Source: Diphasiastrum complanatum
Taxonomy: Eukaryota > Streptophyta > Lycopodiopsida > Lycopodiales > Lycopodiaceae
Reading direction: 5' to 3'
DNA: 64,000 bases
NCBI GenBank assembly: GCA_029204225.1
Contig: CM055092.1
Location: 71,866,308-71,930,307 of the forward strand
The notes below the pieces were generated by a model, which saw nothing but the letters and a program-made list of their open reading frames with translations, was not told where the DNA came from and did not search any database. The translations under genes and the position numbers were made by a program. This document shows positions 1 through 13,293 of the stretch, piece by piece (within the stretch, counting starts at the first letter, position 1; each line of letters opens with the position of its first letter).

Positions 1-665
1 GATTGATTGCGGAAGGATTGATCACCGAGGGAACATTATATCAATTTCTTTTCTTAGGCCAACTTAAAAATTTCGCTTTTTGATAGTTTGACAACACCTT
101 GGTTGATAAATTGTGGCCAAGATTAATATACTGCATAGAAAAAAAATTAGGGTTGCCCCCCACATTGAGATCTAAAAAACATTTATTTCTAATACTTTGA
201 AAACATCTTGGCTAATCAATCACCTTCCATGGTTAAAATACAAAATTGCATGAAAAACCAAATTGTTTAGGACGACTATAAAAATTGTTGTTCGGTAGTA
301 TTTTGCACCCTTGTTGATCCATTGTTTGATGAATGGTTAGCCAAAATTACATTATTGTATTAAAATGAATTATTTATAGAGTCCTAAAAATAATTGTTGT
401 TGATGCTTTGAAAACACTTTGGTTGATCAATAGGTGGATGATTGATAAGTCGAGGATAAATTATTGCTTGAAAAGACAATGTGTTCAGAATTGGCCATAT
501 GCCCAATTCCAAAAAAAAAAAAATTGATACGTCTAAATACTTTGGTTGATCAATTGTTTCAGCAAAGGTTTTTAAAACTATTGCAACATTTAAAAGAATC
601 ACTTATAATAGTTTAAAAAGACCTTGGCTAATCAATTGCTAGATGATTGATCAAGCAAGGTTATT
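1..665. repeat. Degenerate ~105-bp tandem repeat
   Basis: A recurring phrase of the form CTTTGGTTGATCAATTG or CTTGGCTAATCAATTG appears near 97, 203, 308, 415, 537 and 624, so with a period of roughly 105 to 120 bp. Each copy is preceded by a short T/A-rich stretch such as ACTTTGAAAACA. The units are strongly diverged and no coding frame survives, so this reads as an old satellite-like array or the internally repetitive part of a mobile element. The left end lies outside the window. Confidence 0.5.
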
Positions 666-673
666 AAACGACA

Positions 674-2160
674 TCAAAAGATAATTGCTCTAAAAGAGAG
701 CCACTCCAAAAAAAAATATGTTCTCATCGAGTGGCTCAAGATAATGTTGCCAAAGACAACTTGCCTTGCTTGATCCATATGATTGAGCCTTGACGGCTCC
801 ATCTTGATACTCATGGTTCTTCTTGGAGTCCTCGGGTCTTGAGCTTGCTCCTCCACTTGACCAGACTCCAAACCATCAATGAATTGAATAATGTGTTGAT
901 CATAAGGTGCTTCTTCAAGTTTACAGATCTTCCACTCTTGAAAGAGCACATTTCCACCATTGACAACTTGTTTGATGGAAAACAAGTATATTCTACAATC
1001 TCTACTTGAAGAGCAAAACATTACCATTATTCCTATCATTGAAGTGGGATAATATTTGGTCCTTACATTGGAATTATCATGCACAAAGCATGTGGACCCA
1101 AAGAATTCCAACACAAAAGATGTTGCATATTTTATGACATTATTCAAACTATCACAAAAATAGTTATCCAATGAAACATACACCATGCTTAAAGTGAACA
1201 TCCAAACCACTTTCTAAGAGTAGACTAACACTAAGCATATTCTTGGTGATTGATGGTACATAAAGGACATTTTCTAGATCCATACTTATTGATGATTCTA
1301 GATACAAAGAGATGGTACCAACACCATCTATCCTACACTCTTCATCACTTACAGTAAAAACAAAAATTTTAGCATCATTGAATGAGTGTAAGGTTGAGAA
1401 AATGTCCTTTCCATAAGACATGTGGGAGCTAGCCCCACTATCAATCCACCATGTATCTCTTGAATTGCCATTGCTTGTTGGTGAGGATGTAGATGCCATC
1501 AAGAATACATCTACTTCATCCTCCTCCTCCTCTTGTGCTCTCAGCCTCTTGTAGTTCGGATGCATAATGCCCCTTCTTTCCAGAAAAGAAGCATTTTTGC
1601 TTTGCTTGTCCTTTGAGCTTCATGCATCATCCTCTTCTTTGGCCTCCTTTGGATGCTTCTTCTTTCCATTGGTCTTCTTTTTGCCCTTGAATGAGAAAAT
1701 GGCTTTCTCATCTCCATCCTGCAAAGACAATGAACTCATTCTTGCCTTGGTTTGGAGCATCTTACACTCTTCAACCACTACTACACTGTGAAGTTTTTCT
1801 ATAGTTGGCAAAGTGTCTTGAATGGCAGAACTTTGGACCAATTTTGCAAAGTCAGCTACTAGACCATTAAGAACAATTTGTACAAGCTCTCCATCGTGAA
1901 TCTTCTCTCCAATGGAAGCCAACTCCCTATTTTGAGACTTGATTCTCACTTCTTCTCATGCTTTGCAAAATTTTATTTCTAAGCAGAAGTACTCTAGAAG
2001 TGTTGCTTGATTCATAGATTGATTTTAAAGACTCCCAAGCCTCTTTAGCACTAGTACATGATGATACTTCTCTCAAAAGATCATTGCTTGCATTCATCCT
2101 CACACAATAAAGTGCTAGCCTCTTGTATTTGATCAACTCCTATGCACCTAGAGTTCATCT
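674..2160 (-). pseudogene. Ty1/Copia polyprotein fragment: gag, protease, integrase edge
   Basis: Reading leftward on the minus strand, 2136-1927 is a UBN2-type Copia gag (ACTSAKEAWESL-like core, with the related helix SVVVEECKML at 1949-1620). 1565-1164 holds the aspartic protease with the active-site motif WWIDSGASSHMSY, followed by the Copia phrase NVLYVPSITKNMLSVSLL. 1210-674 contains a degraded integrase C-terminal piece (FFGSTCFVHDNS, compare VFGCTCFVH in intact elements). The CCHC zinc knuckle and the integrase DDE core are not present between them. Three frames are needed, so the copy is dead. The gag and protease assignment is firm; the integrase edge is weaker. Confidence 0.8.
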
Positions 2161-5100
2161 TCATCATCAATAAACTAAATCAGAGTTTCATGAAAATGAA
2201 CAAGCATAGATTCTTGGAACCCTATGAATGACATCATGTTGAACATCAATACTCTTAAGCTCTTGAAATACTTCCTCATATTCGTGTCTGATTATCTTTT
2301 TATCATTTTAAAATGTTCAACAATAATATTAACTGTAGCAACCACCTAAATCTCCATGGACACATATTCATTATTAACCCTTGTTGCATGACCTTTCATC
2401 TCCAAGTATATACATCATATTCTTGATCTAGGAACATAAAAGCCCTCACTTGTATATTATTAGTGCCATAACCCAGGTGTTTGAGGATTGCTTGTTATAT
2501 CTTGTTAGAAAACATGTGACTGAACAAGATTCGTCTCATCACAACCACTCTCTCCATAACATAAGGCATGATATCTAAAGTGTTTTTCCCAATACTGCAT
2601 CATAGAAGCAATTTTGAATTCCTCTCTGAGTACCTAGAGTAATGTAGAATAAGCTAGTCAAAATATTGTAATAGAAATTTTAAACTAATAACTATCTACC
2701 AACAAACTTCCACTCCCTAGCCTATTGTGAATCAGTTGCTTCTCTAGAAACATATCTAACTCTGTGATAGAATCAATAATAACTTACACAACAAAATTAT
2801 CATAAATATTAGATTTATTCTACAAGTCAATAATAAATTACAAATTAGAAAGCTCTTTCTATTTACAATGCATAAACTAGCTCAAACAATGTTAGCACCA
2901 AGTTTTCAACAAACCAACAAGATGATGAATAGAATGCTCAAGATCATTTAGAAATTCCTTGGCACGAGGCTTATTCCATCGTAAAACATGTATCCATATG
3001 AAGAACCAAAACAATGTGAACTCTCTAGATGAACAAATGAGTATGGATAATAATATGCACCTCATCGATATAAGTTTTGTAGATTCTTGTAAAGTTTGTT
3101 CGCATAAAATGATTCATCTACAAGCATTAACATGTGAGCTAGAACACAAAACAGATGTTAATTTCTATTTTGCCAGGACTGGAAAACCAAAGAATAATGT
3201 AAAATATGCACTCAAAGAAATGATACCTTGCAATAGGAGAGTAGTTCCCTTTCAATTCATGTAGTGACAAGATGAATGGAACCATGTATTCCACCAAAAT
3301 ATCCAATTACATGTTTTCTAGTGTTCAATTGTCATGTTTCATTGTAGTAATCCTCCAGTAGAGAATTATTATTGGAACCACTAATTTGGATTATGGCTAT
3401 GATTTCTTCTGCTAGCTCCAAATCATTGATTGACATCAAGAAAGATGTGCACAATTTGTATCTATCTCATATCCTCAAGACCTTGTGATTTGTCTGCATC
3501 TCTTAAACAAACATCAAAAGAACACTAGAATAGATGGCCTAGATGCAAACTGGGAACAAAAAATGAACCAATATGATCAAATACTGATGACGAAGATTTA
3601 ACTACAATAGAATCATCTTACGCATATGTGTTAGTCTCAGAAGTAGATGCAATTAGTTGTGTAGCATAATCATTTCCAACTGCAAATGTGTCCAAAGAAG
3701 CAGATACCATTCTACCAAGCAAACAAGCAAAGATAAATTCATCTATATTTTATGATATTCTATAGAAATTTAAAAAGTTAGAAACACTGTATCAATTCAA
3801 TGAGGAGATACAAAAATTAATTTTAATTTTAGAGAAACCATAAAAAAAAAAAAAACACACAATCACCATCTTTTCCATGAACTATTTATATATTAGAAAC
3901 AAATTGACAAGTAAAAAAATAGCGTGTAAAATTGGGTCTCAAAATTGTAGTGAAAATTCATATTCCCCCCAAAAAAAAAAATCAATAGCAATTTTCTTTT
4001 AGACTTGTAACAAATTGTAAAAAAATGTTCGAAATTCTAGCTAGAGCCAATTTTTTAGAACAACTTAAAGTACAACTTTTCCTCCACATATTGAAATACA
4101 TTTCTAAAAAATATATAAAAGTGGGCTAAAAATCTAGCTGGACCATTATCTACTACATGAAGTTCTATGTCATAATAAAGCCATTAAATTCTACATGACT
4201 CGATTATTCCAGGTGGCATGAGTCTCTTTATGCTCAAGTATAAATCTAGTCATGTGGAGAGATTAGCTCCACAAAATATCCCAAACCCACAAAATTGGTA
4301 TTGCTAAGTTATCTTTTAACTTGAATATAAAGATTTTAACTACATTGAGTGAAAAATTTAGCACTTACATATATCAATTCAATATATAAATGGCAATTGA
4401 AAATTGGTTAGAGTACGTCTCATGCTAGTTTAAGTATTACTAAGTCAACTATTCCATAAAAAGTGGTATTTCTAGTCACCTTTGTTGGTGGTTCAAGTCA
4501 TTTTCAAAGTCATATGTCACCATAGATATTCAAATTAAAAAGATCATTCACCCATATGTAGATTTGAAATGGAAGTACACTTACTAGTGAAAAAGTCATG
4601 TTCAAATGATACAAAAATGGTACAATAAATATTCAATTAGAAAAGTTTATTTGACTATTTTGGCTCATAAAAGTTTTCATCACTATTAGAATATTTCACA
4701 ATTAGTATAGAGGACACACAACTAAATGATCTCTCTAGGGACCTTCATTAGTTTTTAGATCATTTTTTAAATTACATCTCCCCTTATTGGTTCATTGCTA
4801 ATTCCTTACTATTTTCAATCGATATAAAAGAGCATTCTCTAATATGTGTAAATTCTCATAAAGTTTTGTGAACGTAGATGCAAATAATGCATATTTCTTT
4901 TTTTCGTGCAAAAACATGACTTTGAATTTTATAGATTATGAGCATGTATACATTAATATGCTTTAGAAGAAAGCTAGCATGTTTCTCATGGAGGTAAGTT
5001 AAATTGATGAGGGTGAGATAGCTATGCAGTAATATGATAGCTATAACATATGCCAGTTTATATGTAGCAGCTGGAACTACATACAAAATGGCAAGCAACA

Positions 5101-5771
5101 AAGGGAGGCCTCAATGATTAAAGATGATAGCATGAACATCCCCTATGCAGTTATTAGACCACAACTAAGTGAAAGTATATTCAATCTTTCCCTTCCTTTG
5201 TGAGAAATTGAAGCTACAACCCTTGAAGCATATTAGTAATTAACAAATGGATGTAGGTCCAAATAAGTAAGGATTAATTAAAGTGTAATGTAGAAGAAAG
5301 AGCAAGTAAAAACTTGCTGGAAATGATGTGGACACAAATTATAGAGAGGTTGCTATAAGTGAAAACCTGCATATAAAATGTGAGTAGCATACCTAATATA
5401 TCATTTTTGTATAGAGAAAGTACTTTCACTTGAGAAAACACTAGCCTAAGTGTAGAAGATATAGTTGAGCATTTTATGTCTGATTGTCATATATTCTTAT
5501 AAGATTGTTTGATGTCATGGATTTGGGAGGTGACTCTGAGGTCAACATGGATAAATGAACTCTCTTGGAGTAGACTTTATAGCAGATTTCTAGTTTGTGA
5601 CTAAAGTTTCTCTTTTTTTTAATATTTGGAAATTCTTCTGTAAAGTACTATATGAAGCAAGCATGAGATGTGTTTGGGACAAAAAACTCATTATGTGGAA
5701 TGTTGGATTGATGCAATAGCCATCATTTTCGTTTATCTCTAAATTAGTTTAGGTTAGGCTTTTTTTGTTTT
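2161..5771. other. No gene recognised
   Basis: This AT-rich stretch has only short open frames (for example 2959-3264 plus and 5101-4856 minus) without recognisable domains. It is probably decayed retroelement and intergenic DNA. The last ~100 bases before 5772 are too diverged to call as the upstream part of the RT fragment that follows. Confidence 0.5.
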
Positions 5772-6747
5772 TTGAAGAAGAGTCTCTATGGACTCAAGCA
5801 AGCACCTAGAGCATGGTACTCTAGGCTGAACTCTTTTCTTATCTCCATCAAATTTGTTTTGAGTGCTTATGATCCATCATTCTACATAAGATTTCATGAT
5901 GAGAAGATCATTATTCTTGTGTTGTATGTTGATGACATTATTTTGAGTCGTAATGATCTAGATGGAATAAGAGATGTAAAAATTGCATTATCTAAAGAGT
6001 TTAAAATGGTAGATCTTGGCCTATTGAGCTTCATTCTAGAAATAGAATTCATAAGAGGATGTGAATTTAGTTTCATTTGTCAATCTTAGTATGCTACATC
6101 CATCCTAGATAGATTTGGAATGAAGAATTATAAAGGCATTGGAACAACATGTAAAAGCATCTATTGATGGCGATGAAGCATCCTTTGAGGACATCACTTC
6201 ATATATAAGGCTTATAGGCTCCTTGATATACTTAACTATAACTAGACCTGGTCTTAGTTATAGTATTGGAAAGTTAAGTCAATTCATGCAAAGTCCTTTG
6301 GTATCACATTGGAAGATGACCAAAAGAGTTCTTAGATAAAATTCATCAACTAAGAATTTTGGCATATTGTATAGAGGGACTAATCTTGGCTTAAGAGCCT
6401 ATAGTGACTCGGGTTTTGTAGGTGGCAAAGTGGTTCGAAAGTCAATAAGTGCATTTGCCACCTTCTTATGTGATGGAATAGTATCATGGCTTTCCAAAAA
6501 GCAAGATGCAATTTCCTTATCTTCCATAGAATCCGAGTATAAGGCCTTGACATCAACATGCAAGGAGGTCTTATGGCTCAAGAGGCTATTGGTGGAGCTT
6601 CATGTCACTAAGGAGGAGGTTCCTATCACCTATTGTGACAACCAATCAGCCCAATCACTTGCTACTAATCCTACATTCCATGCAAGGAGCAAGCACATCA
6701 AGATTGCTCATCATTTTGTGAGGGAGGATGAGATTTTGACCAACTAG
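5772..6747 (+). pseudogene. Ty1/Copia reverse transcriptase and RNase H fragment
   Basis: The fragment starts inside RT at KSLYGLKQAPRAWY, the signature Copia RT motif. It continues through the catalytic YVDDII (5928-5945) and reaches RNase H with YSDSGFVGG, SLSSIESEYKAL and FHARSKHIKI. In-frame stops follow CQS near 6087 and KRVLR near 6337, and a frame change lies near 6140, so it is inactive. It is oriented opposite to the gag/protease fragment at 674-2160 and so belongs to a different copy. The sequence after the stop at 6747 would be the 3' untranslated region and LTR, but I cannot place an LTR boundary. Confidence 0.88.
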
Positions 6748-7663
6748 CCACCTACTTGGCGTGACTCTAGGAAAGAGACTAGGGTTGCAAATCAGGGCAA
6801 GAAAGCCAAGTTAACTTCCTTATCACATGCTGGAAATTCACCCAACTTTACAAAGGAAGTCACTTTTACTATGTATTCCATCTCTCCCATAGTGAGAAGA
6901 TAGATTATTTTTGGAGCTCATTGGCAATCTCGAGCTACTCCACCATTGTAATGTGATTTTGTGATCCAAATGCAACCAAGTTGATTAAGTTTTCTTTCTC
7001 AGTCTACAGGTAGTATAGTAGGCTGTGGTTCACACGTGTGGACTCGGATTTACATCTATGATCAATGCTTTTGATTGTTCTTGCTTGTTGTTTGCAATCT
7101 AGATTAACATTTTTGTGTCTAGTTTTTTGACAAATTGTTAAGCAAGCATCCAATTACTCTTGTGGATCTTTTTAAGATCCATTTATGGTCCTAAAATACA
7201 GTACTTTCACACAAAGACATTCCAAAATCGGCAAGAAGAATGGCAATTTATTCATTCATGAGTTGAAAGTGCTTTTGGATGCCTTAGTTGTTATAAAGAA
7301 ATTTTATAATACCCTAATTAAGAATCCTAATCAAAAGATTTTTGTATGGAACACATTCCAAGTAGTTTTTTATTTGTAAATTTCAAGGATTTATTCCAAA
7401 TCCAATTGCAACACAAAAATGGTCCCATAATTGTATCATCCTCCTCTTCCTTTAGAATCTTCAACTTCTTGAAATTTTGAATGGATATTGGGAAAAGGAA
7501 ATCAATTTTTTTGAGATGGCTAAAATCAATCTCAATGCTTGACATCCAGTAACACTCTCAATCTCAATCTCTTTTTCTTCAAGAATTATATGTAGATAAA
7601 AGTAGCTGGTCCCTTAGTCAACCAATCATCTACCACCTCAGGCTTCTTCCCTTCTCCCACACA

Positions 7664-7688
7664 CCCCCCCCCCCCCCCCCCCCCCCCC
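7664..7688. repeat. Poly-C tract (25 C)
   Basis: An uninterrupted run of C preceded by CACACA. It translates as polyglycine or polyproline only by artefact. Confidence 0.9.
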
Positions 7689-9399
7689 GAATTTGGTCTA
7701 GATTTGGCAAGGATAAGGTCTAGGTCTAAACTTGATTTAGTGGAACTTCCAACTACTGGTCCCACAAAGTGTTCCAATTGTTAATCTGTTAAGTGTTGTA
7801 CTCAACTGATGGCAAATCTATAAGTAGGTCAGCATAGAAACCATTCTCTCGAGAGTTGAGTTATCATTGGTCATTATTCATCGCTTAAAACTAGAAATTG
7901 CTCCAATTAGATGATAGATCCCGAAATCCTCAACTAAAAGTGAAAATTATTGTGACATGATAAACTGACTGATTAGATCTCAGTAAGGTCATTCACTTTA
8001 CAATAAAATCTAATTTTAATCAATAATCAATGAATCTCAACAAAATTGAAACATTAAAATTCTGTTAAAAACTTTATGAACTGAGGTTTTTGAATTCCAT
8101 TCAATATGGATCGAAATTGTGAAAATCGATTTCCATCATCAAATTTTTAGTTTCACCATTACCAATCCATTACGAACTAATATTGAAACATCCAACATGC
8201 TTCAAACTCAATATGCAATGACTTACGGAAAAAAAAAAAAAAAAAAAAAACTTTTTTACAGATAATGCCTAAAGGAACTCACAAAATCATTTTTTGAACT
8301 GCTTTCGACCAAATTGTATGCATGCATGAAATTTGATCAATCAATTTACTTGTTAGGTCCTTTTCCAAACGGGAAATTAAAAACAATCGTAGGTGGTCAG
8401 CACAACAGAGTAATGTAGCTACAAGCAGGCAATTGGCAATAGATCATTCCGTAGAGGAGCTAGCACACATAGCAACCACGCAGGTAGCAGCAGAGCCTGC
8501 AACTACGCTCAAACCACATGTGAACAGCAACGTAGTTGCATGCAAGCACAATGAATTTGTGTAGGCAAGCCACATCGTAGCAAGTGCTTGCAACATGGAT
8601 ATTAGTCGCGTAGCTGCTTGTAGTGTAGCTGCTTGCAGCACAACTGTAGTGATTAGTAGCAGTGCTCCCGTGTAGGTCAAGAGTGTAGTAAGCCAACGCA
8701 GCCTGGCAGTATTCTTTGTCCCACACTCCTGACTACGTGGTCTCTGAAAGGAGCAAAACACTTCGAAGATCTAGTGGACACTTTCTTTGCTGCTTACCAC
8801 TATGTTTTTGCACTTTTTAATTTGGGAGTAAAGTTTGGGTGTCCTTCATTTGGAATGTGTAGCCCTTCGTTTGACCCAAATTGGACTTAAAATAAGGTAG
8901 ATAGGGGTTTTCAATTTTTCAACTATTTTTTTGGTGGTGAAGAAAATCCCTTCTTCAAGAATTTCACAGGCTTGGGTCCTTTTCAAAGTGAGATTTTTCT
9001 AATGAAAATGAAGTGTTGTCTACCCTTCCAACCTCTTTAGCTGAAGTTTTGCTTGATTTTCAGCAATCCAATGCTCTCTTGGCAGCCTAGAATGCCTGCC
9101 TTCACGTTTGTTGATCAAGATGGGTCCTAATCATGTGGCTGTGGAAGGGATGAAAATTTGTAGCATCCCAACACACATATATGGTAGAGATCGGTAGAAG
9201 AAGAGCACACAAGAAGCAAGGAAGAAAAAAAATACCTCCACCGACCCGCCAGCAGACCTCCATCAATGCACTATCAAGCATCGGAATGGCATAAGGAGAA
9301 GGGAGAGAGTAGCAGCGTGCAGAGCAGGATAAAAAGGAAGAGGGAGATGTGCTCAAGAAGCCCCAAAAAAAGCTCCAACTAAAGACCCAAACACACACA

Positions 9400-9423
9400 C
9401 CCCCCCCCCCCCCCCCCCCCCCC
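9400..9423. repeat. Poly-C tract (24 C) after a CA repeat
   Basis: An uninterrupted C run following (CA)n, with the same arrangement as the poly-C tract at 7664. Confidence 0.9.
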
Positions 9424-9861
9424 TCCTTCCCAAACACCCAAACAAAAACCAAATCAAAAGAACACACATGAGCCAAGTGACAGAGGTACGAAGGAGCAAG
9501 TCCATGATATGCCACACATATAGAGCAGGTCAAAGAAACCAACAACAAACATGATGACCAAAAACATAACCAACTTCAACATGCACACTACGTCAAATGA
9601 CTAAGAAATCGAAGTAGCAAAAAAAGTTATTAACATCAAAACCAATCCAGTTTTATAAAGTAGAAATAAACTCTTAGAACCTTAAAAGCATGGTACCAAG
9701 GCAAGAGAACAAACCAAAACTTCTGGCCAACTAAGGAAATACACTGTCAAATAGCATATGTTGTCAAAATAAAGTACTAGCAAAACAAGCAGCTTAAGCT
9801 GAGAAAATTCTAACTGAGTCTTGGTCGAAGTCCATATTGTCAGTCAAACCTCTGTCGGCAT

Positions 9862-9864
<3 letters not shown>

Positions 9865-9938
<74 letters not shown>
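9865..9938. repeat. (GA)n microsatellite
   Basis: About 37 perfect GA dinucleotides. Runs of this kind are common in plant 5' regions and transposons, but no gene is adjacent here. Confidence 0.95.
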
Positions 9939-9940
<2 letters not shown>

Positions 9941-10023
9941 TTTGTTTTGTCTCGCCTTCCAACCCTCAAAACAAGTAACCACACTAGGTAGTGTGACAGA
10001 TATACCTAGTGTGGTTATACTTG

Positions 10024-10960
10024 TCACACACTTGAAAACAAGGAAGACTTACTTAGAAAGTGAAGAGTAGCTATCGCACAACATCTTGCACCAAAAAATA
10101 AACCTTCCAAGGATTTTCCAATCACATGTAAAAGTCTTTTCTCATTGAACCCATTTTGGACAAAGGAATTTACCACCAATTGCATTTCTAATGTAGCCTC
10201 ATAAGGATCACTACGAGTATAAAGAAGACGAAAGGTTTGTGATAAAATGACCTTATATGCATACAAAGGTCTATTAGACTCTTTCAAAATGTATTGAGCC
10301 CTATCAAAAGGGTAGCCTTAGTTCCACACGCAGCACCATTACCGCATTTTGTGAAACAACATGTTTCCAATTTAATTTCCATGAAATGTGTAGGAAAATC
10401 CAACATGAGTTATCAACAAAAAGTAAAGCATTGTTATCAACAAACATAGGAGGATAGGTACGTTATTAAAACATATGTCATTAATGTACCTAAATGGATA
10501 TCTAAAAGTATCAAGAACATCCCAACGGTTTTGTTTGGAAAGCCTAGTGCAAAATTCAATCTCAAAATAAAAGAGAAATAATCTACACCAAATTGGGGAA
10601 CATGAAAAACCCATAGGGATCCCACAAACTTGCTTTCAAGATTTATTACCTACGCTAAAATGCATATTTTGACTCAACCAATTATCTAACATAATGACCT
10701 CTTTTACATCAAAAGGCAAGCCATTTATAACTCTTGAAGTTAACCAATCTCCTTTTTTAGGTCCCACAGGGAATATTTAAAAACTTGGCACTTCTAAAAG
10801 CAAGCTTAATCACTTTGTCTAAACATCTTGTAAACGATCTATTCCTAAGATGGATATAGATTCATAACATCTTAAAATGTCAGCAAAGAAGATGCTAAAA
10901 ATATTTTCAAAGAAGTTACCAACAAAATTATATAAGTCTATTAACAAAAAAACATGATGG
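10024..10960 (-). pseudogene. Penelope-like reverse transcriptase remnant
   Basis: Reading leftward from about 10960, pieces of one RT are visible. A motif-A-like ADILRCYESI is followed by GDWLTSRVINGLPFDVKEV, then VCGIPMGFSCSPIW (motif B: G-IPMG-cSP), then FRYINDICF. The last aligns with the YxDD catalytic box but reads YIND. 10287-10024 continues as a thumb-like region (VILSQTFRLLYTRSDPYE, FVQNGFNEKRLL). The GIPMG-SP-FRYIDD pattern is typical of Penelope-like elements rather than Copia, Gypsy or LINE RTs. Stops and frame changes break it. No GIY-YIG endonuclease was found. The RT call is good; the Penelope assignment is an inference from motif style. Confidence 0.55.
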
Positions 10961-12838
10961 CTTAGCACCACTCCAGAAACAAAACAAAAACAAAAAAAAA
11001 AAAAAAAAAACTCATTTTGTACTAACTTGCAAAAAGATTATTGAGTCCTAACATTTCGAATATATTGATTGCATAGTGTGGCTTTGAAAAAACGACGTCC
11101 GAGATGGTGATGTGCATGGCACCACTACCTTGGCTTTTCCTTTTAAGTGTGGTTGTCATAGTAGCAACATAGTCCACTAGCATGGGCCCATGATATGTCA
11201 AATTTTTGCCTTGCCCATTTTTATCCAGCAACCATACATTTTTAGCTAAAAAATGGCATGATATTGAGCTATCATGAGCTAATATTTATGTGGAATCAGT
11301 TTTATAATAAGGTGGCTATGCCTCTCAGGAGTACCCACAACATATTTGATTATGAGATTGTGAAATATAAGTTGGTCTAATATTTGATGGATCCTAAAAC
11401 TGCTCTAAATAATTAGTTAGAAGTTTTTTGCATAAATGTGACATTTCACTTCAATATGTTTGGCAACTTGGTATCTCAAAGGCTAGGTTTATGAATGATC
11501 TCACCATGCTACAAGGGAATTTGATTTGGTGAATAATATAATGCACATAATTCTTATTTAATACTTGTGATTTTCTTGAGAACACAACAAATTTATGTCA
11601 AAGCACGTGGCAAATATCAAAGTGCACGATTCTAATGCATCAAATATTAACATTTGAATTAGAAATCTTAGGAGATAAAGTATTAAGTATAATCAAAGTC
11701 CATGTATCACTCAAACTCTCATAAAAAGTCAATCCTATATTGTTGTCTATTGATACCAATATTATGGTATACTTATGGATTATTTTTACAAAAAGGGAGG
11801 AGAAGGAGCATATGCCATTCGAGCACGATAAACTTTCTCAAAAGCTTTTGAGATACTTGATTGCTAATGGGATCTATTATGGGTAGCTATAAAAAGTAGA
11901 CTAGATTTTGATGCAAAATGCAAATTCAAAGTTTGTGGTATACTACTTACAATAGAAAGCATTGTTGTGCCTTGTTTTAATAGTTACAATAATTGTTAAT
12001 GTTGTCAATGTTCTTATCTATAAGATTTCTCATTCCCCTACACTTTGCATTCCTTTTCAAGAAGGGGATAAAGTACCCAACAAGTACAACATAGCATTTC
12101 AATTTTGTTGAGTATCATTTTTTTTAATCATGGTAACATTCCTTTGTCTTTCACTCGTGAGTTATATGTGACTTAAAATTATGAACTATTGACATATTTT
12201 CCTTCATGACTCATAGTTTTTGTTTTTCTGCTAAGCTTTTGTAACTATTTAGAACCTTTTGTATATTCTCATTTATACATTGAGTATGAGATTTGTGTCT
12301 AACTATTTATATATGAGTATGAGATTTGTTTCTAATAACTGAATTTATATTCTTTTCAAGTTTTATGTTTTTTTGTAGATTTTCCATGTTATGGGTGTCA
12401 AGTACATTGTCTTGTGAACAATCTATGATCGCATTATTGCTACTAATCTTATGCAAGCTAAATGAAAGTAGAATCATTTCAAGTTGATGCTGAATATTAG
12501 ATTTTATATCTTTCTAAATAGAAGTATATAATTTGATCTAAATTGTCTAGATTATTAAAATTGAACATGATAGAGCTCAAAATTATATCAAAGTTAAAGG
12601 ACTGATCACTAAGAAAATTGCTCAAAAACAATATGTTGTCTTACGAACAACTTGTGAGAGTTAAAAAGTTTCTAAGAACTACGTAAAACTTAGGATCTGC
12701 AGCTTAAGAGCTTGTATCTATAATTGCACCAACTTAATTATTTCTTCACAAATTTTTGCTATTTATATAAACCATAAAGCCTATTTGTCCTAAATTAGTA
12801 TAGGTCCAGTGGTTGAGATGCGTTTAATATGTACTTGG
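10961..12838. other. No gene recognised
   Basis: AT-rich sequence with one short minus-strand open frame (11231-11022) of no known family. It could be the 5' part of the Penelope-like remnant, but nothing supports that directly. Confidence 0.4.
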
Positions 12839-12905
12839 TTTTCATATATGATGGCTTACATGGACGTAACTAATTTTCATATATGATGGCTTACATGGAT
12901 GTAAC
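12839..12905. repeat. Short tandem duplication (~34 bp x2)
   Basis: The phrase TTTTCATATATGATGGCTTA followed by CATGGAYGTAACT occurs twice head to tail, differing at one base (GACGTAACT, GATGTAACT). It is a recent local duplication and overlaps the start of the open frame at 12883. Confidence 0.85.
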
Positions 12906-13293
12906 TGTAAGCAGGACCTTGAGGTGCTTCTCATTACAAGATGACTACTTCAAAGTAATCCATCCCCGGTTAGAAAGAGAAAGGCATTTTAGTCCTGTAA
13001 CTACTAGCATGGTAGATCATCACATATTAGCACATGGATCCCAGGACAAAGTTATTGATAATATTGCTCAAAAAGATACGGAAGAACATTCTACTTCAAT
13101 TATATTAACACCCACAAGTAGTTCTAGTATGTTGCAAGAATATTTACAAAACATTGTCTATAGAGCATCTGCTAATTCTAATTCAGACATAATTCTTGCA
13201 TATGTTAATCATTATCACGTCAATGAATTTCGGGAAATAGATAGAATTATAGAGCAACTTTTTTTATATTATTTAGGTAAAGCTCATATATGA
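12883..13293 (+). CDS. Hypothetical ORF, 136 codons
   Basis: An uninterrupted frame that I do not recognise. It has a Ser/Thr-rich stretch (TPTSSSSML) in the middle and a mixed-charge C-terminal half ([18 protein letters not shown]). The start codon lies inside the 34-bp tandem duplication, so the N-terminus may be accidental. No upstream promoter features or splice partners are apparent. It may be a chance ORF or an exon of a decayed gene. Confidence 0.2.
   Translation: MMAYMDVTVSRTLRCFSLQDDYFKVIHPRLERERHFSPVTTSMVDHHILAHGSQDKVIDNIAQKDTEEHSTSIILTPTSSSSMLQEYLQNIVYRASANSNSDIILAYVNHYHVNEFREIDRIIEQLFLYYLGKAHI

Larger units (their letters stand above)
6748..10023. other. No gene recognised; simple repeats
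   Basis: This region contains homopolymer and microsatellite tracts (C run 7664-7688, A run 8231-8250, C run 9400-9423, GA run 9865-9938) and a degenerate GTAGCTGCTTG-rich stretch at 8570-8660. The open frames across these tracts are low-complexity translations of the repeats. No protein family is recognisable. Confidence 0.5.

Noticed and set aside
9837-10070. ORF with RERERE repeats
   Set aside because: Direct translation of the (GA)n tract.
12806-12830. tRNA/SINE A-box-like phrase GGTCCAGTGGTTGAGATGC
   Set aside because: No B box, no cloverleaf and no poly-A or target duplication nearby.
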